64,000 bases of DNA. Source: Owenia fusiformis (Eukaryota > Annelida > Polychaeta > Sabellida > Oweniidae). The stretch covers positions 29,444,166-29,508,165 of the forward strand of contig CAIIXF020000011.1 of assembly GCA_903813345.2 (NCBI GenBank), in the 5' to 3' direction. The position numbers were made by a program, and so were the translations under genes. Position 1 is the first letter of the stretch. The number at the start of each line of letters is the position of its first letter. A model generated the notes under the pieces. That model did not search any database. It was not told the DNA's origin and was given only the letters and a program-made list of their open reading frames with translations. This document shows positions 12,161 through 23,344 of this stretch, piece after piece.

Positions 12161-12350
12161 CTTTAAGGTAAGACTGTATGTGAGGAATTTTGCTGCAATC
12201 CTCAATTGAGTCACATGATATTTTTCTTATAGAAATTACTCCTCCACATTGTCTACATCTTTCAGTTTTTGACCTTCTGTCACTAAATTTTTCGTCTTTT
12301 ATACATTTTACAAAATAAATCTTCTCACCAGTCTTTTCTAATTTTTTTTA
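12161..12350 (-). other. Open, Cys-bearing extension upstream of the 11.96-12.16 kb TSP1 exon
   Basis: The minus-strand frame of the TSP1 exon stays open back to a TAA near 12350. It reads ERCRQCGGVISIRKISC then DSIEDCSKIP, a spacing like the CxxCGG...RxxxC...C part of a TSP1 domain. The acceptor at 12161 has a pyrimidine-bearing tract, whereas the upstream boundary has none, so this may be a second degenerate TSP1 piece or a longer first exon form. Confidence 0.4.
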
Positions 12351-13330
12351 ATTCTTAAAAATCTAGGAATTCCATCCAACTTTCCTATATGAGATTACTG
12401 ATAACTTATATTTCAATCTAATTTTGCATAGAAACATAGAATACCATGGTAATCTTTATCAATAATATGGTTAATATTATTGAAAAGGTGGGGAGGTGGG
12501 TCACTTATTCATGGCTAATCAGAATAATCCAAATGAGAGTTTTATTATTTTATGCACTTTTGTTGAAGTCAAGATATCGTTTTAATATAAAATTGTCAAT
12601 GTATAGTATGGAAATACCCATGACCAAAAAAACAGCAAAACAGAATCTGAAATCACTCGCCATGTTAATTCTGGTCCTTTGAAACCAATAAATCAACCAG
12701 AAATGACTTTTGTAAAGGTCACTGGAGCTCAACTAAAAATCAAACTTTAAATATAAGGACATTTCTGAACCCCTAAGAACTTTTAGATGATCTTACACAA
12801 AATAATGTTGAATAATGACATATTTTTACCGTTTGATGTCATATTTCAAATCTAAGGACACGTGTGAACTCCTAAGAACTTTTATATCATCTTTTAAAAA
12901 TTGGTCAAATCAAGGCAGGTTGAAAAATATATACCTATTCTTACCGTTTTTGATGTCATATAACGCTCAAAATCGTCAAAAAGTTAATGCCGATCTATGG
13001 CAAGGAATTTGTAAAGCATGGTTAAATCTAGTAACAATTTATTTCATTGCAAGAAATGGTGAATTATAAGGACAAACTAGAGAAACTAAAAAGTATTATT
13101 TGAACTAGATTGGACCTTATTTAAGTTACTGATCCAAACTTGTAGAGAATAATCATAAAACGACAGCGAATATTTTGAGGTCAATTCCAATGGCAAATGA
13201 GATCTGTTTATAAAAATGGTTATCGAAAGTGCCAAAGGCCATCTTTGGAAAATCCCCCCCCTTCCAAAGCTGATTAACTTTTAGGCGGTGATCTGGCGGC
13301 CATTTTGAAGTTTTTTTTGATGATGCGATG
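12351..13330. repeat. Old satellite relics in a non-genic stretch
   Basis: Two degenerate copies of the GTAGATGATTTTGAAAA satellite family (also at 3.0 and 39-40 kb) lie at about 12.70-12.95 kb, recognisable by GTGAACTCCTAAGAACTTTT, ATCATCTT and GGCAGGTTGAAAA. Nothing else is supported here. Confidence 0.4.
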
Positions 13331-14160
13331 TCTACTCTAGGAGCTAGCAAACATTTATAAGACATCTCGAGTACAAAAGGTTTGAGGCCTGTAATTAGTA
13401 GATGTGGGTCTAACATCCCCAAAAAGGCAACTCTTAAGTGACAAATTTGGGACCACCACCAGGGGACGCTTTTTGAAATGCCCCTTAAATTAGTTTTAAA
13501 TGACATCTCGAGTACATCAATGAAACCTATGCAAAATATTCATTTGAACCCTCTGAAACATTAAGAGTCCTTAAGAGTAGCCAATTTTGGGGTTTAACCC
13601 ATTTCTGAGTGAGTTAAAGGTCACCATGGATACAGCCACACACAATCAAAATGCTGTATCAGAGCCTTGTGAACTTGAAATATATTTGATATTCTGATAT
13701 ATCCATAAAATGTGTAAGAATACCTTTCTTTCTAACAAGCCATAAAACATTAATCTATCACAACTGAATCCAGAGATATTGGACTTTTTGTCTCAATTTT
13801 GATCCGAAAATGTACATAATTTAAGTCTCGTCTAATTTGCATTCGTGACTTCAGGCAAAAGGTGACAGCTTAAACAGCTCAAAATAGTATTCCAAGAACA
13901 TTTCCAAGGTTTGTGTAATATTGTTATACAACTTTTATAATGATGAGTCACTATTTTGTAATTTAAATATGACGTTATAGTGCCATACCCCTTCAAAATA
14001 GAGGAAAGCAGGCATAGTCAATGTAATCATTTTGCAGCATTAAGTTGGAAACATGTAGCACTAGAAAGTGAATCAATGCATCAAAAGCATCTTCATATGT
14101 TGCTTTGCATTGTAATTTATGTCTTACTAGAATATTGGATTCTTCACATTTTATATGTAA
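13331..14160 (+). repeat. Long inverted repeat, left arm
   Basis: About 830 bp that recurs in reverse complement at 16015-16878. Landmarks: TCTAGGAGCTAGCAAAC, ACATCTCGAGTACA (twice), GGTTTAACCCATTTCTGAG, GGTCACCATGGATACAGCC, and CTAGAAAGTGAATCAATGCA near the inner end. Small indels separate the arms, so the duplication is not very recent. Confidence 0.85.
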
Positions 14161-14308
14161 GTTTTTGATATAGTGCCTCTCTTAAAATGAAATCAGTGAA
14201 ATATAATATAATCATACAGTCTAGATATTATAATTATAACAGTGTTTATAAGACATCCTCACTCTCTGATTTGTCTATGTCATATACATGCCGAAAAAAA
14301 CATATTTC

Positions 14309-14620
14309 TCACTCTCTGATAAGTCCATGTCCCACACGTGACTAAAAATAACAAGCGAAATATAAAGGAAGTCATGTGACATCCGTTAAATATCAAATGA
14401 TATTCACCAGTCACGACTTTGTCCCGTGTAATTTCAAGTTTACATAGTCCTGGGAGTACATTGTTATGTTTAATAAGACATCAATAGTTTGTTGTTCCAT
14501 TAATGTGAATGAGGAATATATTAGGGAATAATAAAACAAATATTTAATTCTATTTTCAGTGAATACCTGTGACACTTTCACAAGATGATATTCCACTAGC
14601 CCTTCAGGATTTCTGTAATA
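14309..14620 (+). repeat. Direct repeat copy 1 inside the long inverted repeat
   Basis: It starts with CTCACTCTCTGAT and AGTCCATG, then AACAAGCGAAAT, ATCAAATGATATTCACCAGT, GGAGTACATTGTT, ACAAATATTTAATTCTATT and CACAAGATGATATTCCA. The same order recurs at about 14697-14985. Confidence 0.75.
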
Positions 14621-14696
14621 TTATTTGTGAAAGAGGCAAAAATATTCACTTCAATAGAATTAAGTATTTGTATTTTATTATTTCACTGTCAGATTC

Positions 14697-14985
14697 TTCA
14701 CTCTCTGATTGGTCCATGTACTGGAAAATAACAAGCGAAATCAACAGAAGTCCAAGACTAGCATCGAATATCAAATGATATTCACCAGTCACGACTTGGT
14801 TGGTCGCGTGTTATTATAATTTTATATAGCCCAGGAGTACATTGTTGTGATTAATTAGACATTAATAGTTTATTTTTCAAGGAATGTGAGTGAGGAATAT
14901 AACAGCGAATAATAAAACAAATATTTAATTCTATTGAGATGAATGCATGTGGCACCTTCACAAGATGATATTCCATTATTCGTGG
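14697..14985 (+). repeat. Direct repeat copy 2 inside the long inverted repeat
   Basis: Second copy of the block at 14309-14620, with the same landmarks in the same order and several small indels. Both are in the loop region between the arms at 13.3-14.2 and 16.0-16.9 kb. Confidence 0.75.
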
Positions 14986-15299
14986 AGGGTTGATATATTG
15001 TATTTATGCCTGGGTCACATTTGCTGTGTGTCTGTATTGTGTTTTGTTCAATATTGTATTCAATTTTGAACAAAATACTCAATCGGCCGGGCGCCGTAGT
15101 GAAAATCGGAGCAAATGTGACCAAGGTATCACCGAGGGATATACCCTGTATCAAAAATCGAGCATTTAAAGGGGCAACAAGGCTAAGAAAATTCGAAAGT
15201 GTTACTTTTTTGATCTATCAAGTCAACATTTGGCTTAACACCTTCTTTGACATACCTATTTTCGTCACATATCAATTATATTCCTGCATGTTGTTTACC

Positions 15300-15513
15300 T
15301 ATAACACTACTAAGTGTGGAATAAAGATTCACCTCAATAAAATAGACTAAATGCCAGTAGAAATTATCTTGACGACATTAAAAGTTTAAAATTCAAAAAT
15401 ATCTTTTCTTGTGTTGGACAGATAATATTTTCTTTTACTGAACATTTGTATAACTATCAGACACATAAGGGTAATATGAAAAGTGAACCACTAAAAACTA
15501 ATGAAAATTTATA
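15300..15513 (+). repeat. Dispersed repeat shared with 62.72-63.06 kb
   Basis: The run AATATCTTTTCTTGTGTTGG, then CAGATAA, ACTATCAGA(C/T)ACATAAGG and TATGAAAAGTGAACCACTAA is present here and in the second intron of the phosphatase-like gene. Confidence 0.7.
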
Positions 15514-15655
15514 GGATATCCTATGATTTTGAGGAATATCATTTTTATCTACGAAGTGATATTGATATCTGCACGAGAGACCAAAGCGAACGAGTGCATA
15601 TATCAATATCACCGAGTAGATTAAAATGATATTCTGATAAAATCATAGGATGTTC
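15514..15655. repeat. Imperfect palindrome, about 140 bp
   Basis: The left arm starts GATATCCTATGATTTTG and ends near TTTATCTAC; the right arm returns GTAGATTAAAATGATATT to AAATCATAGGATGTTC. It is a fold-back MITE-like sequence, with a short asymmetric centre containing ACGAGAGACCAAAGCGAACG. Confidence 0.75.
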
Positions 15656-16014
15656 TTATTATCCTACACTTACAAGGAGTGTACTAAATGTATAATATCA
15701 TTGCAAAATGAATTTCATGCCAAATAGAGTCAATTTGGCGGGAAATCAACAAGAGGAGTATATCGTCACAATATCCTCCGCATATTGGGTTTTCCAGAGT
15801 ATATCGTCACTATGTTAAGTTCACATTGATTGAAATACAGATTTCAACATTTAAGGTAATATGCCTCAAATGACATGGGACACAATTTAAATCTTGTTTC
15901 TCAGATGAAAAATATTAATGGTTATATAATGTTTATAATATGCTTTTGTCTGGATTGCATTATACATTAGTATTCCTTTATAATACATGTACTATGTTGA
16001 AAACTTATATATGT

Positions 16015-16878
16015 TATATAAAATGTGCATGAGTCCTATATTCTATATTAGTAAAAGATAAATTACAATGTCAAACAACATATGAAGATGCTATGGATGC
16101 ATTGATTCACTTTCTAGTGCCACATGTTTCCAACGTAATGCTGCAAAAATTATCCGACTTGAAATAAATATTGATATGATATGCAAAATGATGACATTGA
16201 CTACGCCTGCTTTCCTTTTTTTGAAGGGGTTGGGCACTATAACGTCATATTTAAATTACAAGATAGTGATTCATCATTATAAAAAATGTATTACAATATC
16301 ATCCAAACCTTGGAATTGTTCTTGGAATACTATTTGAGCTGTTTAACCTGTCACCTTTTGCCTGAAGCTACGAATACAAATTAGACGAGGCTTAAAATGT
16401 ACATTTTCGGATCAAAATTGAGACAAAAAGTTCAATATTTCTGGATTCAGTTGTCATAGATTGATGTATTATGCCTTGTTAGAAAGGTCTTCTTACATAT
16501 TTTATGGATATATCAGAATATCAAATACATTTCAAATTCACAAGGCTCTGATACAGCATTTTGATTGTGTGTGGCTGTATCCATGGTGACCTTTAACTCA
16601 CTCAGAAATGGGTTAAACCCCAAAATTGGCTACTCTTAAGGATTCATAATGTTTCAGAGGGTCCAAATGAACATTTTGACAAAGGTTTCATTGATGTACT
16701 CGAGATGTCATTTAAAACTAATTTTAGGGGCATTTCAAAAAGCGCACCCTGGTGGTAGCCCCAAATTTGTCACTTAAGAGTTGCCTTTTTGGGGAAGTTA
16801 GACCCACATCTACCAATTACAGGCCTCAAACCTTTTGTACTCGAGATGTCTTATAAATGTTTGCTAGCTCCTAGAGTA
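16015..16878 (-). repeat. Long inverted repeat, right arm
   Basis: The reverse complement of 13331-14160, with the same landmarks in reverse order (TGCATTGATTCACTTTCTAG, GGCTGTATCCATGGTGACC, CTCAGAAATGGGTTAAACC, GTACTCGAGATGTC twice, GTTTGCTAGCTCCTAGAG). Homology stops sharply after TAGAGTAG near 16878. Confidence 0.85.
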
Positions 16879-17409
16879 GTCGTTCACGTCATGTGCCCTG
16901 CTTTTCTTTATCACACTTTCTGCTCTTACTATCCTTTTTGTGTTACCCTTAAAGGTAGTTGCTCTAACATATCAGCACTGAACATATTCGGCGATAATAA
17001 TTCTAATCAATCAAGCATCCTCCAATCACAGGGCTTCAAAATCCAGAATATATTCTCTCTTTTTAGACCCTGCGATAAGCAGTAAGCATTTCCCCTGATT
17101 GGCTGCGACGGAAATCATGTATAAAACGTTGCGCATTATTAGATCACATGATTAAGTTTAATCGGGTGCTTCCAAATTGGGTATAGCAGGGGGAAGAAGG
17201 AGGTACGGATTGATTCTGGATACCTGCTTAGGAGGATGCAATCAAGAGACTCTTCTTAATCGTTATAACCTATGTCTATTACCCTAAATATCTGTACTAA
17301 TCCTTTCTATCTGCATTACGCTTGAATATCTGTGCCATCTTTACCTATCTGTGTTACCCTTAAATCTATGTAACCCTTGACTCACTATATTAGTCATACT
17401 TTTCCATGT

Positions 17410-17700
17410 TCACCCCGGGTGATCAATATCCTGTGTTCCGAATTTCGCTCCAGCAAGTCAGTGACCCGAGTTGTGTTTTTACTGAATCCCGATAAATATG
17501 GCGTCTCGTTCGCCACTGGACGAGCCAGGTGACGAAAATGTGTCAAACAAATCAGATAGCATAAGGTAAGAATGAATATAGAGTAATGCATTCGGTGCTG
17601 GAATATGTTTTCAACATGTTCCTAAACGATTATCCATATGTGTAGGCTATTAATGCAAATCGAAGCATGAAACCAACATGACCCAATTCGAAAAGCTCGC
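17410..17700 (+). repeat. Inverted-pair arm with candidate promoter and first exon (left)
   Basis: About 290 bp matching the reverse complement of 20740-21030. Shared blocks: ATATCCTGTGTTCCGAATTT, CAAGTCAGTGACCCGAGTTG, ACTGAATCCCGA, GCATAAGGTAAGA, GCATTCGGTGC and AATCGAAGCAT. Conservation is high on both sides of the candidate exon and much lower inside it. Confidence 0.75.
17498..17565 (+). CDS. Candidate first coding exon (partner of 20876-20943)
   Basis: A 68-base open segment from an ATG in good context (AAATATGGCG) to a strong donor AAG/GTAAGA. It codes MASRSPLDEPGDENV, then SNKSDSIR, ending in phase 2. The inverted partner has the same length, the same first two residues and the same SDSIR end at the donor, but a different middle. 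I do not recognise the protein. No convincing second exon follows: downstream joins I tried meet stops quickly, so this may be a dead or partial gene, or the 5' end of a transposon gene. Confidence 0.35.
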
Positions 17701-18225
17701 AGAAAACGATATCAGCGAGTCGTTCTTTGCCTTCTGTAAGTAATGATGGATACTCTGAGCATTGTATAACTGTAAAGTATACCTTATTAGTATGTCTCAA
17801 CTTGTGCTATGTTTGAATCCAAGCTATTATCTTTCATAAGCGTCATAGAAGTCGTTGAAAGATATATTCCATTCTACCGAATAGGAATAGTCATTGTCCC
17901 GAAGCTACAGAATACGATTATATATATTTTGTATACTTTTGAGAATCCATTCATGAATACATCAAGCTAATTTGGTGCTACCTTTCTTGTTATTATTTTA
18001 CAATTCAAGATCGAATTTCCCTGTATATTGATTTCCACATTGGCATTGAACTGCAAATACAGGGTGTCCCAAAAAGTGTACCCACTTTATAGAAGGAATA
18101 TAACTATTCAAAAAATTGAACTTTTCACATGATAAGGATGCTCTCAATTAGATTTTTAAAAATAAAAAATGTGTGCAAATCAAAACATTGCATTGCTGTC
18201 TGGTAAAACCACGATGACCATTTAC
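17701..18225. other. Non-genic stretch with solo mariner end
   Basis: No gene seen. CAGGGTGTCCCAAAAAGTGT at about 18060 is a mariner-type terminus with no partner recognised. Confidence 0.35.
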
Positions 18226-18525
18226 AGGCCCGTATCCAGGATTCACCATTGGGGAGCGGTTTTACCAAGGGTGGAGTTTTTGCCAAGGGGGGGGGGGGCT
18301 TTTTGACTGTTTTGATAGCACGATCGTATGTATAGTATCAGAATCTCAATGATAATACCTCAATTTGAGGTTTATTTGAGCCTAGCCTTCTACTATAAGT
18401 ATGATCTGGCTGGCATCTGTTGTTTTGGCAAAAAATCATGTGAAAAGTGCTCAGAATGGTGAAAAACTGCAAGTTTTTGAGAGAATTTCTGACCAGCCCC
18501 CCCCCCCCCTCCTATCTGCGGGCCT
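18226..18525. mobile_element. Short element with GGCCCG inverted ends
   Basis: It opens AGGCCCGTATCCAGGATT and closes TGCGGGCCT, with G runs near the left and C runs near the right end (fold-back symmetry). About 300 bp, no coding capacity; a MITE- or SINE-like repeat. Confidence 0.55.
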
Positions 18526-18557
18526 GATTTAATAAATTATGCATGGATCCTGCCATT

Positions 18558-19949
18558 ATAGTCCATGGTATGAAATCTCTAGGACGTCTAATAAAGGAGC
18601 TGGTAGCACACTATAGCGCAGCGATATTTGACCTAACATTAGCATACCTACATATGTCCCCTAATAATTTTTATTATAACCGTTTAATATACTTCCGGCT
18701 TTAAGGCTAAATTATGCCTGCCATTAACAGAGGTCAAAAAATTTCCAAAAGATAAACTTCCAAACTTTTACAATTTGGAGTACACGATGCAATAGCAAAT
18801 AATAAAATATGATTTTAAGTATATGATTTAGGTTTCTAAGCTAAAAGTTTGAGGTTATTTTTCTATTCAATACCAAAAGATTATGTCATCAGTGTATCGA
18901 CATTTTGTATTGTTTCTCGGGTATAATAAGATAAATGCTACAAATGAATCACTTTTCTATTAGAATGACAAATGCTTAAATTATGCCAGTTTTTCGCAAA
19001 ATGGGTCCCAATACGTTTTAAGATATGAACTTTTATTCAGCGGTGAACATTATCAATAAAGGTGGGCCTATTGCTCTTCCTTGACTAATTGCGACTACAG
19101 CTAAAATTCTATTTCTCGTAGTTAGATATAGCTCAGTTACTTATGAAACAACCATCAAGACTTGGTCGAATTCATGAATAATTGAGAAAAATCGTTATCA
19201 TTATCTTCCTAAAATTTGATTGCATCCTTCGGTAAGGTCAAAGAAGGAAACAACCATCAGAAAACTTGATGATAGCCACAACTAACGTCGAGGAAGAATT
19301 GTAAGGCGTTCGACTGCATATGACTCTAATTGATTATTAGACATGCCCTTGGAATATATGAACATGCAAATACCTCTGTAACATCGAATTAGATATGAAT
19401 CTTACCCATTTGTTATTGTATTATGTTTTATAAAACATCAACAATAATTTGTTGTTAGACCCTTTACGATTATATGGAAAAATTCTGGTAATAAAATGTT
19501 TTAACTGGTAAGAAAACTACCCGGAAAACTAATACGTTCCCAAAAAAATTACCTAAATATTCCATACAATTTTGTTGAATCGGCTTAGCTCATATTTGAA
19601 AAATCAAACAAAATCTGAAAAACACACTTGTGTAATTACACTAATTAAACACCGACATCTACAGTAAAATCATAGTAATTTTGACATTATGATAATCAAT
19701 TTTTTTGTTCGTATGCTTAGAATAACGGTCTGTGTCTTATAAAATTTATAAAAGTTCGAATCAAAATATTTACGTTTTTCGACCCCTTGTGATGAAATAC
19801 ATTTTTCGACCCGAAAGCCGGAAGTTTTTTCAGCAAATGGTATTTTAAAAGAATCAAGACATATACACCTTCATAAATATTGCTTCAAATGTTGCTGCAC
19901 TATAGTGTGCTACGGATCCTTCATATTCGGAAGTCATACCATGGACTAT
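18558..19949. mobile_element. Non-autonomous DNA transposon with terminal inverted repeats, 1.4 kb
   Basis: The left end ATAGTCCATGGTATGA returns as TCATACCATGGACTAT on the right. Further in, GTAGCACACTATAG pairs with CTATAGTGTGCTAC, and ACTTCCGGCTTT with AAAGCCGGAAGT weakly. No open frame of note. It sits in the spacer between the two candidate first exons. Confidence 0.7.
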
Positions 19950-20739
19950 TACCTTAGCAATGCTATCGTGAAAGCCTGGCGTGACCGTCGCCTTTATGTG
20001 ACATTTATGGCTTACTAAGTGAAGACTTTTTAGCCTGTTGTCAATATTATTATATTTTTATGGGTAAATTGTCTACTCTAACAGTGACAACGTTGAAATA
20101 TATTACAATACCTGGCATATACCTGCTATATGATATGCTATATTTTTTGTCAATCCCTGGTTTTTGTGACAATGTTAAAATATATCATAAAAATGCCTGC
20201 TACAGTATGTGCAATGTGGATTGTGAAATGACCATTCTTTGAAGGTGTTGCAACATAGTCTCATAATTTACACATGTTGTATTGTACTCTCATCCTCTGA
20301 TGTGTGTGGCCTCTTGACAATTTTCACATATTTTAACATGGGAAATCATCAATTAATCAAATCCACTACTCATTTATTAATTACTCAGACTAGAAAAAAT
20401 CAGTCAAGTTGGCAAAGTATCAATATTATCAAATGCATTCAATTCTTATTTTTGATAAATTAAGATATCACACGTGAGTATACACTGCTTCTGTTCATTA
20501 TGATTCAATAGTCTATGAGCATTTATCCATGAAGTGCGTCGGAACACTGGCGATTCCTATTCGGTACTATGGAATATATCTTATTATGCCTTCTAGGACG
20601 CTTATGCAAAGAAATGGTTTACATTCACTGGAAGCACGAGTTGGTACATACTTTGAACGTCTACCCAGCAATTATACCATGATAACAGTTTATCTCATCA
20701 ACTAACAGAAGGTCAAAAACTGCTCGGTGACATACTTTC
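19950..20739. other. Non-genic stretch
   Basis: Only short AT-rich repeats (variants of ACAATGTTAAAATATAT and CCTGGCATATACC) and no supported gene. A minus-strand frame at 20661-20858 is discussed with the candidate exon at 20876-20943. Confidence 0.35.
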
Positions 20740-21030
20740 CAGCGAGCGTTGAAAATGAGGTCACGTTTACTTATGCTTCGATTAGCAGTAATGCCCAACG
20801 CATATGGATAAACAACTAAGAAAATGTTGCAAACATATTTAGGCACCGAATGCGCCACTCTATATTCAGTCTTACCTTATGCTGTCAGAAAGTTTTGAAT
20901 AATTGTCGACATCAACATCGTCTGTTGTCAAATTAGCCGCCATATTTGTCGGGATTCAGTAAAACACAACTCGGGTCACTGACTTGCTGGAACGAAATTC
21001 GGAACACAGGATATTGATCACCCGGGGTGA
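20740..21030 (-). repeat. Inverted-pair arm with candidate promoter and first exon (right)
   Basis: Reverse complement of 17410-17700, sharing the upstream block, the GCATAAGGTAAGA donor and about 120 bases of the following intron. The two arms point toward each other. Confidence 0.75.
20876..20943 (-). CDS. Candidate first coding exon (partner of 17498-17565)
   Basis: A 68-base open segment on the minus strand from ATGGCGGC to donor AAG/GTAAGA. It codes MAANLTTDDVDVDNYSKL, then SDSIR, and is acidic. It has the same length, phase and ends as its partner but only about half of the middle bases match, while the flanks match at roughly nine in ten. A possible second exon after an AG near 20788 would read SISKRDLIFNARWKVC and end in GIIAG and a stop at 20661; that acceptor is weak. 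Family unknown. Confidence 0.35.
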
Positions 21031-21199
21031 TGTTACACAAATTATCTGTGTTGCGTTTTACTTTTTGTGTTTCCCTTAAATGGTTGCACTGTCCTGAACT
21101 ATTTGCAAAATCCTTTACTATCTGTGTTACCCTTGAATATCTGTGTGACCATTGACTAAATTGCTCATTTTTCAATCATTTAATGTCCAGATGCATATA

Positions 21200-22445
21200 A
21201 AATCCACAAATCCCACCCAAAGCAGGATGGTTTAAAGCCCAAGTGCCACAATTGTGGAGAACTGTCACATTTAGCACATTTATGCTGATATACCCATGTT
21301 GTCCGTTGCCACTGGTGCCATAAACTAGGTCATAAAAATTTAAGATGCCCAGTCGCCCAGGATCGAGCACGCCGTGAGCAGGCACATGACATTTACAGTC
21401 ATCATTGGGAAACTATGAACTGCTTCTAGGCCCTCGGTGATGGCATCGCCCTGTTGACCTTTTAGCTGATGTCACAGGATTAAACATATTAAATGTGAAT
21501 GATAAATGTATCTGTAAAACCACTTGGGCCAGAAATTGCCAGAAAGCTACTATTAATTATTGCTTGACTAATGACTGCTTAATGGATAAATTTTGAATCT
21601 ATGACTGTTAATGTAAACCATGAGATTGTATCTTTAGGCAGTGATCATGCTTTTGTTATCGTCAATGACATGACCTTTGGATCGGGTAATGAACATAAAT
21701 CAATCAAAAATAGCTCTTGGGTGGTTACTGATGTTAAATGGAATATTAACGATAATACAAATTGGGTCACTTTTCGAGCCGAACTTGCATACCAGTTTTC
21801 CAATAGGGATATAAAACAATGCTCTGATATCGAAGAAATATGGTCCTCTTGGAAGACTAGGATCGGACAAGCTGTACATAATACTGTTGGCACCAAGCGT
21901 GTTTCTTCAGATCTTAGATCCTTCTGGAATAAAGAGATTAAGTCTCTGATTCAAGGGAGAAAAGAAGCCTCACGTTTTACAGGAATTAGTCAAAACATAA
22001 CGAGCCCTTTGTATATGACCCGTAAAAAACAAGTTCAAAATGCCATTAAAGAGGCTCATGTTACATATCATGTAAAGACCATTGAGAACAATGCCCTTTG
22101 CAAATCTTCTAATTCTCGCTCTTACTGGAAATGTTTAAGTCAATTTAATAGTAGTTGCAGTTATCCAATTCAGATAAAGGACCCTGATAATGAAGGTAAT
22201 ATCATCACAGATCCAAAGTTGGTCTCAGTGGCACTTAAAACATACTGGCAAAATGTGAACAGGAATAAGTCCACTCCTGATGCATCAGTATTCACGAATA
22301 AGGCTACCTTCCTTAAGAACGAATCAAAATTTTCTGAAAATGCAATGTTTGAAGTGTCTTTTGACAAATGTGTCCTTGGGGTATGTATCAAAAACCTTAA
22401 TAATGGGAAAGCATTTGGCATCGACCTAATTCCGAATGAGTTTTT
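21200..22445 (+). pseudogene. LINE fragment 1: zinc knuckles, endonuclease end and linker
   Basis: Two CCHC knuckles (CHNCGELSHLAHLC and CHWCHKLGHKNLRC) at 21.23-21.36 kb come from a first ORF. After a deletion, an open stretch from 21601 begins with the end of the endonuclease domain (LGSDHAFVIV, the S-D-H motif) and runs about 280 residues through the linker to the start of RT (GKAFGIDLIPNEFL), where it is cut by an insertion. The order is that of CR1/Jockey-like non-LTR elements. Stops inside the knuckle region and the missing endonuclease core make it dead. Confidence 0.8.
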
Positions 22446-23344
22446 GGCTCACACAGTGAGCCTATGGGATCGACCAGGCGTCCGTCCGTTGGTCTGTCCG
22501 TCCGTCCGTCAACATTGGCCGCACAGATTAAAACTGCTATTCGGATTTAGTCATATCCACATTAATTCTATGCACATCCATAATGCCTATTTGACCTATC
22601 ATCGCCATTTCCCAAGGTCGCCCGGTAACCAAGAAATTGCTGATTTTGACGTCAAAAAGTCAAATTTTCTGTAAATACTAGACACTTTGTTGAAGTAGAA
22701 CTTTCAAATAACTTGTAGTAGTTGCTGTTAATATGCAACTTATATTCTCTGAAGATTTCAAAGCTCTTGGAATTTCTTGCAATGAATTACATCATTACTA
22801 GATTTAAGCATTCCCTACATATTGCTCAATATATGTCAGCATCAAAGTTTTACCATTTTTGAGATATTAACCGTCAAAATAAAAACAGTAAAATTAAGTT
22901 TCAACTTCCTTCAATTTGACCAAATTTTTTTGAAAATCATTTACATCTACATCTAAGTTGCCAGGAGTTCAAATCTGACATTTGTTTTAGGATTCGACCT
23001 TTACTTGACCTTCGGTGCCCTTCGAAAGGTAAAAAAGTTGATTTTTCAAATTGATTTTTGGATGTAAATTTTGGTCAGCTTAATCACAAAAGAGCTTACT
23101 GAGCTCTGAATAAGTAAAATTTTCAAGGTCAAAGGTGATCAAACCAGGTCACATATCTGTGCTATCTTAGTTTCTCAAAGTTCGAGACTACAGATCCAAA
23201 TCAATATTTTTGTTTGAAAAATGGAGGACTGGTACTTTTGGACTCTTTGCACAATATTTTTATGAAAGTCAAAATTTAGTAGTATACAAAGTGTTTACAT
23301 CCTTGCTATCTTTGTGGGCTAAGAAAATCTCAAAATAAAAATAC
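22446..23344. mobile_element. Insertion in the LINE, with (CCGT)n tract
   Basis: About 0.9 kb that interrupts the RT reading frame. It begins ACACAGTGAGCCTATGGGAT, has a GTCCGTCC tract at 22480-22515, and includes reverse-oriented relics of the satellite family (AAAATCATTTACATC, GTTCAAATCTGAC) near 22.93-23.05 kb. The right boundary is approximate, and some RT sequence is missing across it. Confidence 0.55.

Noticed and set aside
11868-12209. Plus-strand hydrophobic 113-codon frame
   Set aside because: Antisense of the TSP1 exon at 11960-12160.
16789-17085. 98-codon plus-strand frame
   Set aside because: It starts inside the right arm of the inverted repeat and continues into unrelated sequence; no coding features.
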